Counted from the first letter of the stretch, positions 1 to 9,483 are shown. The stretch is 53,319 nt of DNA from an uncultured Prevotellaceae bacterium (GCA_900315105.1 OMXX01000053.1:1-53319), one strand, 5' to 3'. Notes: generated by a model from the sequence alone, not told the origin. Made by a program: numbers and translations.

Positions 1-973
1 CTTGTCTTTTTCTAAAAGAAGCATCTTCTCGGTAATCTCATTGACATTCAGTGGATTCACCATAATCACTTCGGAGCCACCGATCTCAGGCATCGATGAC
101 GTGTTGGATGTGATGACTGGTGTTCCACAAGCCATCGCTTCCAATAAGGGAATACCGAAACTTTCTCTTAATGAGGTATAGAGAAAGGCAAAAGCGTTGT
201 TGTAGATATACGGCAGATCAGCATTCTTGATATAGCCAGGCATGACAATATGGCCTCTGATGTTCCCAATATCGTTTCTGTCGATAATCTCGTCAAGGTA
301 CCCTTTGTCTAAATCTGCCATCAAGAGTTTCCTTTTCACATCAGACATCTCCAGATACTTTGAATAAGCTATCAATGTCCGCTCTGTATTCTTCTTGGGA
401 TCTGTATTTCCAAGGAAGAAGAAATAGCCTGGTTCCTCAATGTATTGCTGATAGATCAATTCCGTGTCCTCAACAGGTCTGAACCATTTGTTATAGCCAT
501 TATAGATCATCACCATCTTCTCTTCTGGAATCTGGAGTTTGGTAATGATGTTATTGAACTCAAAATCCGAAACGGTGATAATACGTTTACATTTCTTCAA
601 TATTCTAGGAACGACAAATCTTCTGTAACGCCATCCCATATCCTGATAGAATGATTTGTTGGATTTGTCTCGTGGTTCTAAGAAAATGATATCATGCAGC
701 GTGAGTATCAATGGAACTTTACAACGGATCGGAGCCGTGTTACTGGTACAATGAAGCATATCAAGATTCAACTGGTTGACGGCCCGTGGTAGAGAGAACT
801 GCTCCCAGAGCGGATAGAAATTGTTTCCTATCTCTATGATATGCACGTTCTTGCTGTCTTTTAGACAACGGTCCTCACCTGGTCTGCAGTTCCTTGATCT
901 CTTCCAGAACCACATAATCCATTCCGTGTTTGTTTGTCCGGAAAATGCGTTGCGCTTCTATACCTATTCTCAT
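1..973 (-). pseudogene. GT4 family glycosyltransferase, frameshifted, 3' end outside window
   Basis: Minus-strand translation gives a GT4 (GT-B fold) sugar transferase of the capsule/EPS type. The start at 973 ([12 protein letters not shown]) is a typical N-terminus for this family. The C-terminal half shows the donor-site pattern: FLGNTDPKKN, YTSLRESFGIPLLEAMACG with the ExxxxxxxE signature, then VITSNTSSMPEIGG. The first 33 codons stop at a TGA near 878. The rest (PGEDRCLKDSK onward) is intact but in a different frame, so a short segment is missing around 877-886. The ATG overlaps the stop of the upstream acetyltransferase (ATGA), so the two formed an operon. The final residues lie beyond base 1. 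A sequencing or assembly error is possible. Confidence 0.8.
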
Positions 974-1606
974 ATCTGTTTCATGATTTTTGCGGGAACA
1001 CCACCTACGAGTGAGTGAGGTGGCACATCCTTTGTGACGACGGCTCCAGCAGCTACCACACAGTGGTTTCCAATATGGACACCTGGTAGAATCACGGCAT
1101 TAGCCCCAATCCATACGTCATCGGACACCTGGTAGAATCACGGCATTAGCCCCAATCCATACGTCATCTTCAATGGTAACGGGTGTTGTACTGACGCCTT
1201 GTTCGTCAATATGCTTCTCTGCATTCTCAAAATTGTGATTGAGTGCGGTCACAGTGATGCCTTGAGCCAAGTTCACATGACTGCCAATGGTGACAGGACC
1301 AATAATCGTGTTATGTAAACCGATTCTGGTGTGATCGCCTATAATGACATCACCTACGGCATTATTGATACAGGCGAAAGACTCCACCACAGAATAGTCT
1401 CCAAGTCTAAACTGACGATAGGGTGGTGTGTCCATCCTCACAGAGCGATGGATCACGCTATGCTTCCCCCGATGCTGATACAGAGGCGCCAACAACCTAA
1501 TGTACCAGCGAGGCCTTGTCTCCACCTGGTTCATAATCAGCCAATCAATGAACTTCTTCCATTTTGGATTCGCCTTAAACCTCTCTCTGACGACTTCGTT
1601 ATTCAT
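970..1606 (-). pseudogene. WcaF/Maa-like hexapeptide-repeat O-acetyltransferase broken by a 46-bp tandem duplication
   Basis: The 162 residues readable from ATG 1606 end in a left-handed beta-helix of hexapeptide repeats ([36 protein letters not shown]), as in acetyl-CoA-dependent sugar O-acetyltransferases of the colanic-acid WcaF type. After ILPGV the frame stops because a 46-base segment (1077-1122) is exactly repeated at 1123-1168. Removing one copy restores a continuous frame through [14 protein letters not shown] and [12 protein letters not shown] to a stop at 970-972, the normal family ending. It would acetylate a polysaccharide residue and was co-transcribed with the GT4 gene downstream of it on the minus strand. 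Confidence 0.85.
1077..1168. repeat. Perfect 46-bp tandem duplication
   Basis: Bases 1077-1122 and 1123-1168 are identical. The unit begins ggacacctgg and ends tacgtcatc. Because 46 is not a multiple of three, the second copy frameshifts the acetyltransferase. Identity is complete, so the event is either very recent or an assembly join between overlapping contigs. Confidence 0.97.
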
Positions 1607-1627
1607 ATCTTTTGCCTTTTATGACTA

Positions 1628-1675
1628 CAAAAGTACAAAATATTTTGTATAGTTCCAAATTTTTGCCTATATTTG
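1628..1675. promoter_or_regulatory. Interlocked divergent promoters over a 16-bp palindrome
   Basis: For glf (+) there is TTTG at 1644-1647, a 20-base spacer, and TATATTTG at 1668-1675. For the acetyltransferase (-) the same design reads TTTG at 1659-1656, 20 bases, and TACTTTTG at 1635-1628. Each -33 element lies inside the other promoter's spacer, so two polymerases could not sit there together. The perfect palindrome TACAAAATATTTTGTA at 1634-1649 overlaps both and could be an operator. The motif assignment follows the known Bacteroidota consensus; function is inferred. Confidence 0.7.
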
Positions 1676-1694
1676 CAGAAAAATCTGTGGATAA

Positions 1695-2828
1695 ATGAAT
1701 AAAACATACGATTATCTTATTGTTGGTGCGGGTATCTATGGTGCAACCTTTGCCTGTATGGCTCATCGTCAGGGTAAGCGTTGTTTAGTCATTGATAAAC
1801 GCAATCATCTGGGGGGCAATATTTATTGTGAAAACATTGAAGGTATCAATGTGCACAAATATGGTGCGCATATTTTTCATACCTCCAATAAAAAAGTTTG
1901 GGATTTTGCTAACTCGATTGTTGAATTCAACCGTTATACCAATTCTCCTATCGCTAATTACAAAGGCAAACAATATAACTTGCCTTTCAATATGAATACT
2001 TTCTATCAGATGTGGGGCGTGCTGACTCCAGCTGAAGCTCTGGCGAAGATAGAAGAACAACGTCAGGAGGCTTTGGAACGTATGAAGGCCGATGGTGTCA
2101 CGGAGCCTCGAAACTTAGAGGAACAGGCCCAGTTGTTGATAGGTAAGGATATCTATGAGATTCTCATTAAAGGATATACAGAAAAACAATGGGGTCGTAA
2201 ATGCAGCGAATTACCGGCTTTTATCATTAAGCGCTTGCCTGTCCGCTTTGTTCACGACAATAATTATTTCAATGACCGTTTCCAAGGTATTCCTGTTGGT
2301 GGATATAATAAACTCATCGATGGCCTTTTAGAAGGTGTAGAGATCAAACTTAATACCGACTTTTTTGATAATCGTCAGCATTGGGAACTGATTGCCGATA
2401 TGATTCTTTATACAGGCAAACTGGATGAATATTTTGATTATCGCTACGGTAAATTGGAATATCGTACAGTACGTTTTGAAGAAGAAATTTTGGATATGCC
2501 TAACTACCAAGGTAATGCTGTGATGAATTTCACCGATGCAGAAGTGCCTTATACCCGAATTATCGAGCACAAACACTTTGAGATGTTTGGTGATGACGTC
2601 TATAAATGTCCAAAGACGGTCATCTCCCGAGAATACTCTTCAGAGTGGAAGGACGGCATGGAACCCTATTACAGTGTAAACGATGAACGAAACATGACGC
2701 TCTATCAGCAGTATAAGGATTTGGCTGACCAGAAGCCGAACCTCATTCTCGGTGGTCATCTAGCAGAATATAAGTATTATGACATGGCTCCGATTATGGA
2801 AAAGGTAATGGGACTCTTCGCGGAGTAG
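1695..2828 (+). CDS. glf: UDP-galactopyranose mutase
   Basis: This flavoenzyme converts UDP-galactopyranose to UDP-galactofuranose in the cytoplasm, supplying Galf for the polysaccharide. The N-terminus has the dinucleotide-binding motif YLIVGAGIYGATFA (about residues 7-20), then DKRNHLGGN and the family signature YGAHIFHTSNKKVW. Later conserved blocks include YNLPFNMNTFYQMWGV, GYTEKQWGRKC and the C-terminal YKYYDM. At 377 residues the length is normal for bacterial Glf. A strong-looking promoter ends 19 bases before the ATG. Convergent GT genes follow after 7 bases. Confidence 0.97.
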   Translation: MNKTYDYLIVGAGIYGATFACMAHRQGKRCLVIDKRNHLGGNIYCENIEGINVHKYGAHIFHTSNKKVWDFANSIVEFNRYTNSPIANYKGKQYNLPFNMNTFYQMWGVLTPAEALAKIEEQRQEALERMKADGVTEPRNLEEQAQLLIGKDIYEILIKGYTEKQWGRKCSELPAFIIKRLPVRFVHDNNYFNDRFQGIPVGGYNKLIDGLLEGVEIKLNTDFFDNRQHWELIADMILYTGKLDEYFDYRYGKLEYRTVRFEEEILDMPNYQGNAVMNFTDAEVPYTRIIEHKHFEMFGDDVYKCPKTVISREYSSEWKDGMEPYYSVNDERNMTLYQQYKDLADQKPNLILGGHLAEYKYYDMAPIMEKVMGLFAE

Positions 2829-2835
2829 TTTTAGT

Positions 2836-4011
2836 CTATCTTTCCAAAAGTTGTTTCCATTGCCCGGCTATTTCATTGATATCAAATCGCTGGGCAATTT
2901 TGATGGCCTCGTCCGATTTTTTCTGCCAGTCTAGATGTGTGGCATCTTCTAATGTACGTGCTAATTCTACAATGTCCCCATTTCTAAAAAAGATTCCATA
3001 GTCTCCTAGGATCTCCTGACAGACAGGAAGGTCTGAAGTAATAATGGGCAATCCATGAGACATGGCTTCTACTAAAACCAATGGCATTCCCTCCCAGCGT
3101 GAACTTAGTACATAGACTTGTGCGTTGGAATAGAAATCTTGAATATGATTGGTAAAAGGATGAATAGTGATCCTATCCTCCATATGGTAATTGCTGATAA
3201 GGCTTCTGTATTTCTTTTCCTCACGTCCTTCGCCAACAATATCTAACATCCAATCGCTATTCTTTTGTGCGAATAGATGGAAGGCTTTAATTAACAGGTC
3301 TATACCTTTGTGCAGTGGCGTAAAACGCCCTATGGTGAGAAATCTCTTGCTATTGCCAATGGAGGAATCCCCTGGTATAAGTGTTAATGGATTATAGATG
3401 ACAGCTGGAAAAAAAGCCTTGTCATAATGATGGAAGCGATTGGCGTCATCTTGACAAAGCACAACAACTTTGTCTAACTTTCTAAATTGATATACGTAAT
3501 GCCTTAACCTCTTAGGACCGATGTGATAGTGTGAATTCTCCCCAAACAAAGCTTCATATGAATTATGCAACCATCCGATGAGTTTTGCCTCTGGAAAATC
3601 TTTTTTGAGTGTCGCTAATCTGGCTGCCAATGGCGCATGAACACCAATAATGATATCGAACTTTTCTCTTTTTAACTCTGCCAGCAGAACCTGCCGTAGT
3701 TCAAAAGGGAATGAACTTCTGGCATAAAGATTCGAACTCCATCTGCTTTGTGGTTGAAGTTTCAGATAAATTCCACTATAAGCTTTACACAGTTTGTTTT
3801 TTAACTCCCTGACTTTGGGATACATAATAAATCTATATGCGATTTTGGCTTCATTCAAACCATATAAGGTAGTGTCTTTCTTGTCTTCATGATCAAATGT
3901 CAGTATGGTCACGTCGTACTCCTTTGCCAATTCCTTGGCAATCACCGCCGTCACCCGCTGCACACCACCGATGGTGAAGATACTATCAACTATGAAACAG
4001 ATTCTTTTCAT
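2836..4011 (-). CDS. GT4 family glycosyltransferase
   Basis: A cytoplasmic or membrane-associated GT-B sugar transferase. From the chosen start it begins MKRICFIVDSIFTIGGVQRV with the acceptor-side GGVQR glycine motif. The donor side shows FLTIGRFTPLHKGIDLLIKAF and then LSSRWEGMPLVLVEAMSHGLPIITSD, the ExxxxxxxE signature. I prefer ATG 4011, because the longer frame to 4056 would run deep into the upstream gene, while 4011 overlaps its stop in an ATGA arrangement and has GGAGG about ten bases before. The length is then 391 residues. It is the second gene of a two-gene operon. Substrate unknown. Confidence 0.93.
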   Translation of the reverse strand: MKRICFIVDSIFTIGGVQRVTAVIAKELAKEYDVTILTFDHEDKKDTTLYGLNEAKIAYRFIMYPKVRELKNKLCKAYSGIYLKLQPQSRWSSNLYARSSFPFELRQVLLAELKREKFDIIIGVHAPLAARLATLKKDFPEAKLIGWLHNSYEALFGENSHYHIGPKRLRHYVYQFRKLDKVVVLCQDDANRFHHYDKAFFPAVIYNPLTLIPGDSSIGNSKRFLTIGRFTPLHKGIDLLIKAFHLFAQKNSDWMLDIVGEGREEKKYRSLISNYHMEDRITIHPFTNHIQDFYSNAQVYVLSSRWEGMPLVLVEAMSHGLPIITSDLPVCQEILGDYGIFFRNGDIVELARTLEDATHLDWQKKSDEAIKIAQRFDINEIAGQWKQLLER

Positions 4012-5126
4012 GTTTTGAATACCTCCTTTAATACAATCTCCATCTGATTCTTCCATGAAAGATTCCTAATCGACTCTCTGATTTCTATAGGAGTCATAGA
4101 TAATCCTTTATAGAATTGTATGATATGATTGATATCAATAGGTATTTCATCAGCAGAAGCCTTTAATACATAGGGCTTCCGATCAAAGTCTGTATCTGTT
4201 TCAGAATAGACGAAAGGAATACCTCTTGCTGCATATTCTCTGTTCTTGAGTGTTTTGATTTTGTCTATGCCTACGCGATGACGGCCCAAACTTCCTACTC
4301 CAAAATCACAACTATTAAAAAGATGATCCAAATCTTCACCATGCATCTTTCCATGGAGGATAACGTACTTCTCCATATTATTGTCTTTGATGAGATTCCT
4401 AAACTCCTGTTCGATCCCTTCAGAAAAGAAATAGCCTACGACGTGGAATCTTACAATATAATCCTGTGGCTTTGAAAAATAATTAACCAATCCTTTAACC
4501 ACGCGATCAAATCCATGCCATTCATGAATCTCTGCAACGCCTATCAAATTCAGTTCTTTTGATGTGTCATTGATAATAGTTTTTATCTTAACACTACTGA
4601 AGTCAATACCATTGGATATTTTAATCGTTCGTTGACCAAAGATTTGATCATAATCAGAGAAAGTGACAATGGCGTCCAATTGTTTCGCAAACCAATGCCT
4701 GAAGATTTTATCTTGGAAGATCTGCCTACTTATTCCTTGTGCTTCATATTCAGAATCATAGGGGTAGGTCGGTATTTCCATCACAACCTTTGCACCATAT
4801 CTCTTCATTCGTCTGACCATATAGATGGTAAATAGATTGGCGTTATGATTGGATCTGATATAGACAAAGTCGATATGACGATCTTTTACATAATTTGAAA
4901 TCGAAGTGAACTCCGTTCTTTTTCTTATTTTACTGGAGAAACCATTCCCATAATCTGCAATGATATTCCCATCAATAAGTCTTTTCTTAGAACCTGTTTC
5001 GTCCATGTAGCATAGATGAACTTCCATGCCACATTCTTTTAAGGCATTAACCTGATAGTTTATCTTTTTGCTAATACCATTATTGGGGTCAAACCCATGG
5101 AATATAAGAAACAAAGCCTTTAACAT
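4008..5126 (-). CDS. GT4-like glycosyltransferase (divergent)
   Basis: 372 residues with the layout of a GT-B enzyme. The N-terminus MLKALFLIFHGFDPNNGISKKI is followed by a Rossmann-like half. The C-terminal half has LIGVAEIHEWHGFDRVVKGL, FHVVGYF, ILHGKMHGEDLDHLFNSCDFGVGSLG and KNREYAARGIPFVYSETD. The usual ExxxxxxxE motif is replaced by KTLKNREYAARGIP, so this belongs to a divergent branch of GT4. It has its own promoter (5150-5181) and is translationally coupled to the next gene. Substrate cannot be told from sequence. Confidence 0.85.
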   Translation of the reverse strand: MLKALFLIFHGFDPNNGISKKINYQVNALKECGMEVHLCYMDETGSKKRLIDGNIIADYGNGFSSKIRKRTEFTSISNYVKDRHIDFVYIRSNHNANLFTIYMVRRMKRYGAKVVMEIPTYPYDSEYEAQGISRQIFQDKIFRHWFAKQLDAIVTFSDYDQIFGQRTIKISNGIDFSSVKIKTIINDTSKELNLIGVAEIHEWHGFDRVVKGLVNYFSKPQDYIVRFHVVGYFFSEGIEQEFRNLIKDNNMEKYVILHGKMHGEDLDHLFNSCDFGVGSLGRHRVGIDKIKTLKNREYAARGIPFVYSETDTDFDRKPYVLKASADEIPIDINHIIQFYKGLSMTPIEIRESIRNLSWKNQMEIVLKEVFKT

Positions 5127-5149
5127 TCTTCCTTCTTCAAAATCTTCGG

Positions 5150-5227
5150 CTAAGATAGTTATAATTTAGATATTAGCCAAATTTATATGCACTTTTTTGT
5201 AATTTTCAGATTTAATTTGTATTTTTG
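5150..5227. promoter_or_regulatory. Divergent promoters for GT genes at 5126 (-) and 5254 (+)
   Basis: Plus strand: TTTG at 5196-5199, 20 bases, TATTTTTG at 5220-5227. Minus strand: TTTG at 5181-5178, 20 bases, TATCTTAG at 5157-5150, one mismatch from TAnnTTTG. The two do not overlap, unlike the pair at 1628-1675. Confidence 0.65.
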
Positions 5228-5253
5228 CAACCAAATAGCATGAATTTCTTTTG

Positions 5254-6420
5254 ATGATCGATAAAAAATACAAAATAGTTTATTGTACGCCAGCTTTATA
5301 TTCCGCAGGAGGAACAGAGCGTGTAGTTTCTCTTAAAGCAAACTATTTTGCTGATGTCTTAGGCTATGATGTAACTATTATCGTTACTGATGGTAGAAAT
5401 AGTAATTCTTTCTTTCATCTTTCTGATAAGGTTAAAGTGATTAATTTAGGCTTGAATTTCGAAGAAATATGGAATATTCCTTTTATAAAGAAAGTGTTTC
5501 TTTATCTTAAGAAACAGAGAAATTATAAGAAATTGCTCAAAAGTGAGTTGATGAGAATTCGTCCAGATATTACGATAACTACATTGCGAAGGGAAATTAA
5601 TTTTATTATTGAAATTAATGATGGAAGTAGAAAAATCGGAGAACAGCATTTAAGCAGGTCAAATTATAGAAAAACTGACCCTCGGTTCACAAATATCTGT
5701 GAGAAGATCTTTTTTGGGTGGTGGAAAAATGAAGTTGTTTCTAGCATCATGAAACTTGATAAATTGGTTGTGTTGACACCTGATGCAGCTTCAGAGTGGC
5801 CTGAGGTGAAGAATATCATGATGATCCCAGATCCACTGCCAATAAAAGTTGATAGATGTAGTACAACATCATACAAGCGTGTAATAACAATAGGACGATA
5901 TTCTTTTGAAAAAGGATATGATCTTTTGTTGAAGGTATGGTCGATAGTTGAAAAGAAATTGTCAGATTGGCAATTAGATATTTTTGCGATGGGTGATCCT
6001 ACTCCTTATGTTAAGATGATGGATGATTTGTCTATTGATAAAAAACGCTGTCATCTGAATAGTAGTGTGGTTGATGTTGAGGATGAATATATGAAAAGCT
6101 CTATTCTAGTTCAACCATCTCGAACAGAAGGCTTTGGACTAGTGATTGTCGAAGCAATGTCATGTGGTTTGCCTGTTGTGTCTTTTGATTGTGAGAATGG
6201 ACCTCGTTCTATTATAACAAATGGCGAAGATGGTTTCTTGATACCTCCATTTGATGTCGAAATGTTTGCCAATTCTCTCATGAGATTAATGAGTGATGAT
6301 GATTTGCGAGAGAGTATGGGCGAAAAGGGGAAACAGAATTCTCAGCGATACGATATTGATATCGTTGGCCAGCAATGGAAACAACTATTTGACGAATTAA
6401 TGCAAAATAATGGTGTATGA
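5254..6420 (+). CDS. GT4 family glycosyltransferase
   Basis: A GT-B sugar transferase of 388 residues. The N-terminal half has ALYSAGGTERVVSLKANYFA. The donor half has VITIGRYSFEKGYDLLLKVW and VQPSRTEGFGLVIVEAMSCGLPVVSFDCENGP (ExxxxxxxE). It is a close relative of the gene at 8348, with the same GRYSF(E/Q)K and DGEDGFLI-type blocks, which suggests duplication. I start it at ATG 5254 rather than the TTG at 5251. The GT2 gene after it starts 11 bases before its stop, so the pair is co-transcribed. Confidence 0.93.
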   Translation: MIDKKYKIVYCTPALYSAGGTERVVSLKANYFADVLGYDVTIIVTDGRNSNSFFHLSDKVKVINLGLNFEEIWNIPFIKKVFLYLKKQRNYKKLLKSELMRIRPDITITTLRREINFIIEINDGSRKIGEQHLSRSNYRKTDPRFTNICEKIFFGWWKNEVVSSIMKLDKLVVLTPDAASEWPEVKNIMMIPDPLPIKVDRCSTTSYKRVITIGRYSFEKGYDLLLKVWSIVEKKLSDWQLDIFAMGDPTPYVKMMDDLSIDKKRCHLNSSVVDVEDEYMKSSILVQPSRTEGFGLVIVEAMSCGLPVVSFDCENGPRSIITNGEDGFLIPPFDVEMFANSLMRLMSDDDLRESMGEKGKQNSQRYDIDIVGQQWKQLFDELMQNNGV

Positions 6421-7435
6421 TGTAACCATAGGCATTCCAGTTTACAAGTCTGTTGATTATATCCGCAGAGCTTTGGAGTCTGCACTTTCTCAAACATATT
6501 CTTCTATTGAATTTCTTTTAGTGGATGATTGCGGTAATGATGGATCTATGGAGATTGTTCGTCAGATGATGACATCCCATCCAAGAAGCGAACATATTCA
6601 TATTATTTCTCATCCATCAAATTTTGGCGTGGCTCGGTCTCGTAATGAGATTATAGAAATGGCTCAAGGACAATATCTGTATTTTATGGATTCCGACGAT
6701 ATGATCTCTGAGAATACAATCGAAGTAATGATGGAGAATGTCCGAAAGTACAATGCAGAGATCGTTTTTGGCTCGTATGAAAAGATAGAAACTTCAGGAG
6801 AGATAACAATCTATCAATATCCCTCATTGCAATTACTTCAGGAAGATGAATTGGCAAGTTATGCCTATCGTAAATATGCAGGTATTCAGGCTTCAGCCTG
6901 TAATTACCTTGTAAAAACATCTGTTTTAAGACAACATAATCTACGTTTTATTCATACGAATTTCTGGGAAGATTTGGTCTTTACCTTTGACTTGGTGACA
7001 TATATTAATCGTGCTGTTCTGCTCCCTGACATTACATATTCCTATATTTGCAGAGAGGACTCACTTTCTCATTACCAACAGCGTAATAGTATATCCAAAG
7101 AAGAAGTCTTGCAGAATATTTATGCCATCAATCATCTTAAAGAGACATCTTCCATATTATGTAATAAAGTATATTATCCCAATCGTTGTTATATGATTGC
7201 CATGACCGATTTCTACATTGTATGCTATATCCTTAAACGTAGAAAAGATATACACCCTTCATTTTCTAATAAGGAAATTAAGCATCTCATGGCTTATCCC
7301 GCCACTTGGCAGCAAATCCGCTCATTTCGTCAGACAAGAATTAGAAATGTTATCCTGTTTCTATTGAGTAAACTTCCATCCTCACTTTGTGTCATGATGA
7401 TTTGGTTTGCTGGTAAGGCAAAAAAAATACTTTAA
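6410..7435 (+). CDS. GT2 family glycosyltransferase
   Basis: A GT-A fold inverting sugar transferase. TIGIPVYKSVDYIRRALESALSQTY starts the nucleotide-binding half, LVDDCGNDGSME holds the first aspartates and YFMDSDDMIS is the metal-binding DxD. The C-terminal part (TYSYICREDSLSHYQQR and a hydrophobic last stretch) is shared with the genes at 9484 and 10562, so these three are paralogues. ATG 6410 overlaps the preceding stop by 11 bases, indicating translational coupling. Sugar specificity unknown. Confidence 0.93.
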   Translation: MVYDVTIGIPVYKSVDYIRRALESALSQTYSSIEFLLVDDCGNDGSMEIVRQMMTSHPRSEHIHIISHPSNFGVARSRNEIIEMAQGQYLYFMDSDDMISENTIEVMMENVRKYNAEIVFGSYEKIETSGEITIYQYPSLQLLQEDELASYAYRKYAGIQASACNYLVKTSVLRQHNLRFIHTNFWEDLVFTFDLVTYINRAVLLPDITYSYICREDSLSHYQQRNSISKEEVLQNIYAINHLKETSSILCNKVYYPNRCYMIAMTDFYIVCYILKRRKDIHPSFSNKEIKHLMAYPATWQQIRSFRQTRIRNVILFLLSKLPSSLCVMMIWFAGKAKKIL

Positions 7436-7437
7436 TG

Positions 7438-7469
7438 TTTGTTTATATCTAATATATTTGCTATATTTG
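7438..7469 (+). promoter_or_regulatory. Promoter for the GT operon 7488-10548
   Basis: TTTG at 7438-7441, a 20-base spacer and TATATTTG at 7462-7469 match the Bacteroidota consensus. It overlaps the stop region of the preceding GT2 gene and lies 18 bases before ATG 7488, which supports that ATG over an upstream in-frame start at 7407. Confidence 0.7.
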
Positions 7470-7487
7470 CACCAAATTATAGCAATT

Positions 7488-8336
7488 ATGGCCAATTGGT
7501 ACGATAAATATCTTTCCATCTATGGGAAACCGTTTAGTGAGGTTCCCCTGGAAATTATTGATGGAACCAGAGAACGGCTTGCCGCTTTGCAAAGTGACAA
7601 TCCGATAGCCTCTATTGTTGTAATTGGCTATAATGAGGAAACTCACTTACAGGCATGTTTGTGGGCTATCAGTGAGATACGTTGTAAATATCCAGTAGAG
7701 ATCATTGGTGTTGATAATGACTCTAAGGATCGTACAGCAGAGATATATGAGAAATCTGGTATTCCCTATTATACGGAGTATCAACATTCCTGTGGTTATG
7801 CTCGTAGGTGTGGCTTGCAGCATTCGCGGGGTAGGTACTATTTCGATGTGGATAGCGATACATTGTATCCTCCAATGTATTATGAGTTGATGTTAGATCA
7901 ACTAATGAAACCTGGGGTGGTAGCCGTATCTGCTACTTGGAGCTATTTCCCTGATGAAAACCATAGTAAACTTGGGTTGAGATTGTTTGAAATGTGTCGA
8001 GACCTCTTTTTGTGGATACAGCATTTCAACCGTCCGGAACTGAGTGTTCGTGGTTTGGTTTTCGCATATAATGCGGATTATGGCCGCAGGGAGAAATATC
8101 GTGTGGATATTATTCGAGGCGAAGATGGGTCGATGGCTTTGTCATTGAAGAAATATGGTAAGATAAAGTTTGTACGTGACCGTCGTTGTAGAGCTATCAC
8201 AGGCTATGGCACTATTGGCAATCAGTCCATGTGGCAGAGTTTTATTCAGCATGTAAAAATTCAGAGTAAGGGTATAACTCGCATCTTCTTTAAGAAAGAT
8301 TATTATGAGGATAGTGAGGATAATCTAATCAAATAG
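7488..8336 (+). CDS. GT2 family glycosyltransferase
   Basis: 282 residues starting MANWYDKYLSIYGKPF. The GT-A core is clear: ASIVVIGYNEETHLQACLWAI, EIIGVDNDSKDRT and the DxD-like YYFDVDSDTLYPP. A later IIRGEDGSMALSLKKYG block may hold the catalytic acid (ED). It differs from the VYNVEKYI-type GT2 group nearby and resembles dolichol-phosphate-mannose-synthase-like GT2 enzymes only in the core. It is the first gene of a three-gene operon. Confidence 0.88.
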   Translation: MANWYDKYLSIYGKPFSEVPLEIIDGTRERLAALQSDNPIASIVVIGYNEETHLQACLWAISEIRCKYPVEIIGVDNDSKDRTAEIYEKSGIPYYTEYQHSCGYARRCGLQHSRGRYYFDVDSDTLYPPMYYELMLDQLMKPGVVAVSATWSYFPDENHSKLGLRLFEMCRDLFLWIQHFNRPELSVRGLVFAYNADYGRREKYRVDIIRGEDGSMALSLKKYGKIKFVRDRRCRAITGYGTIGNQSMWQSFIQHVKIQSKGITRIFFKKDYYEDSEDNLIK

Positions 8337-8347
8337 GATTGGAGACT

Positions 8348-9472
8348 ATGAAGTTGCTATATGTTGAAAACTCATTAGCCATACACGGAGGTGTAGAGCG
8401 GGTTCTAACTGACAAGTTGAATTGGCTTGTTGAAGAGGGAAACTGTGAAGTCTGTTTGATAATTGCCAATCAAGGGGAGAGTCCAATAGTATTTCCTTTA
8501 AATCCTAAAGTGCAATGTCATGATATGGGGATTATGTTCCATCAGGTGTATCGCTATAAAGGCTGGAGACGCTATCGCCTAATGTTTCATTTGCATAAAT
8601 TGTTTCGTCAGCGTATGGCTGAAATTGTTAGCGCCTTTTCACCTGATATTATCATATGTACAAGGTTGGATCTTGTTCCCGATGCGGTAAAGGTTAAACA
8701 AAATATCCCCGTTGTTTATGAATCCCATAGCTCTTTTTCATCTTATAAATACGAAAGGTATAGTTTGCCTCAGATACTTCATGTGAAATATTGTCATCTT
8801 GTCCTAAAGAAGGTTCAGATGATAGTTACTTTGACAGAAGGCGATGCTTTAGAATGGAAAAAAGTTACTCAAAATGTTTGTGTTATTCCCAACATCGTTC
8901 ATCTGAACGATACGGATCATTTTAGTGGTTGTCATTCGAAATCTGCCATCTTTGTAGGTCGTTATTCATTTCAAAAAGATATTGGATCTCTTTTGAAAAT
9001 TTGGGAAATTGTTCACCAACGTCATCCAGATTGGCTGCTCCATCTTTATGGAGACTATGGTGATCAGCAGGTAACTATTAGCCAGCAAATAGAATGTATG
9101 GGAACGAATGTCATAAGGCATCAGCCTACCACTTCAATAGATGAAGAATATCTAAAAAGTTCGATGTTATTGATGACATCTCGTTTTGAGCCATTTGGCT
9201 TGGTCCTTCCTGAGGCCATGAGTTGTGGTTTGCCAGTCGTTGCATTCAATTGCCCATATGGTCCTGCGGATATCATTTCTGATGGAGAAGATGGTTTCTT
9301 GATAAAAAACAAGGATATTTATGATTATGTGGAAAAGGTATGTTTGTTAATGGAGAATGAGGATATGAGAATTAAGATGGGGAAGGCAGGTGTCCTGTCT
9401 TCTCAAAGGTTCAAAGCAAGTAATATCATGCCTCAGTGGATACAATTATTTAGTCAATTGTCCAAACATTAG
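8348..9472 (+). CDS. GT4 family glycosyltransferase
   Basis: A GT-B sugar transferase of 374 residues. SLAIHGGVERVLTDKLNWL is the N-terminal glycine motif. AIFVGRYSFQKDIGSLLKIWE and MTSRFEPFGLVLPEAMSCGLPVVAFNCPYGP form the donor site with ExxxxxxxE. Its nearest relative here is the gene at 5254. ATG 8348 is chosen over TTG 8339 because GGAG lies just before it. It sits 11 bases after the preceding stop, in the same operon. Confidence 0.93.
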   Translation: MKLLYVENSLAIHGGVERVLTDKLNWLVEEGNCEVCLIIANQGESPIVFPLNPKVQCHDMGIMFHQVYRYKGWRRYRLMFHLHKLFRQRMAEIVSAFSPDIIICTRLDLVPDAVKVKQNIPVVYESHSSFSSYKYERYSLPQILHVKYCHLVLKKVQMIVTLTEGDALEWKKVTQNVCVIPNIVHLNDTDHFSGCHSKSAIFVGRYSFQKDIGSLLKIWEIVHQRHPDWLLHLYGDYGDQQVTISQQIECMGTNVIRHQPTTSIDEEYLKSSMLLMTSRFEPFGLVLPEAMSCGLPVVAFNCPYGPADIISDGEDGFLIKNKDIYDYVEKVCLLMENEDMRIKMGKAGVLSSQRFKASNIMPQWIQLFSQLSKH

Positions 9473-9483
9473 ATAATATTAAT

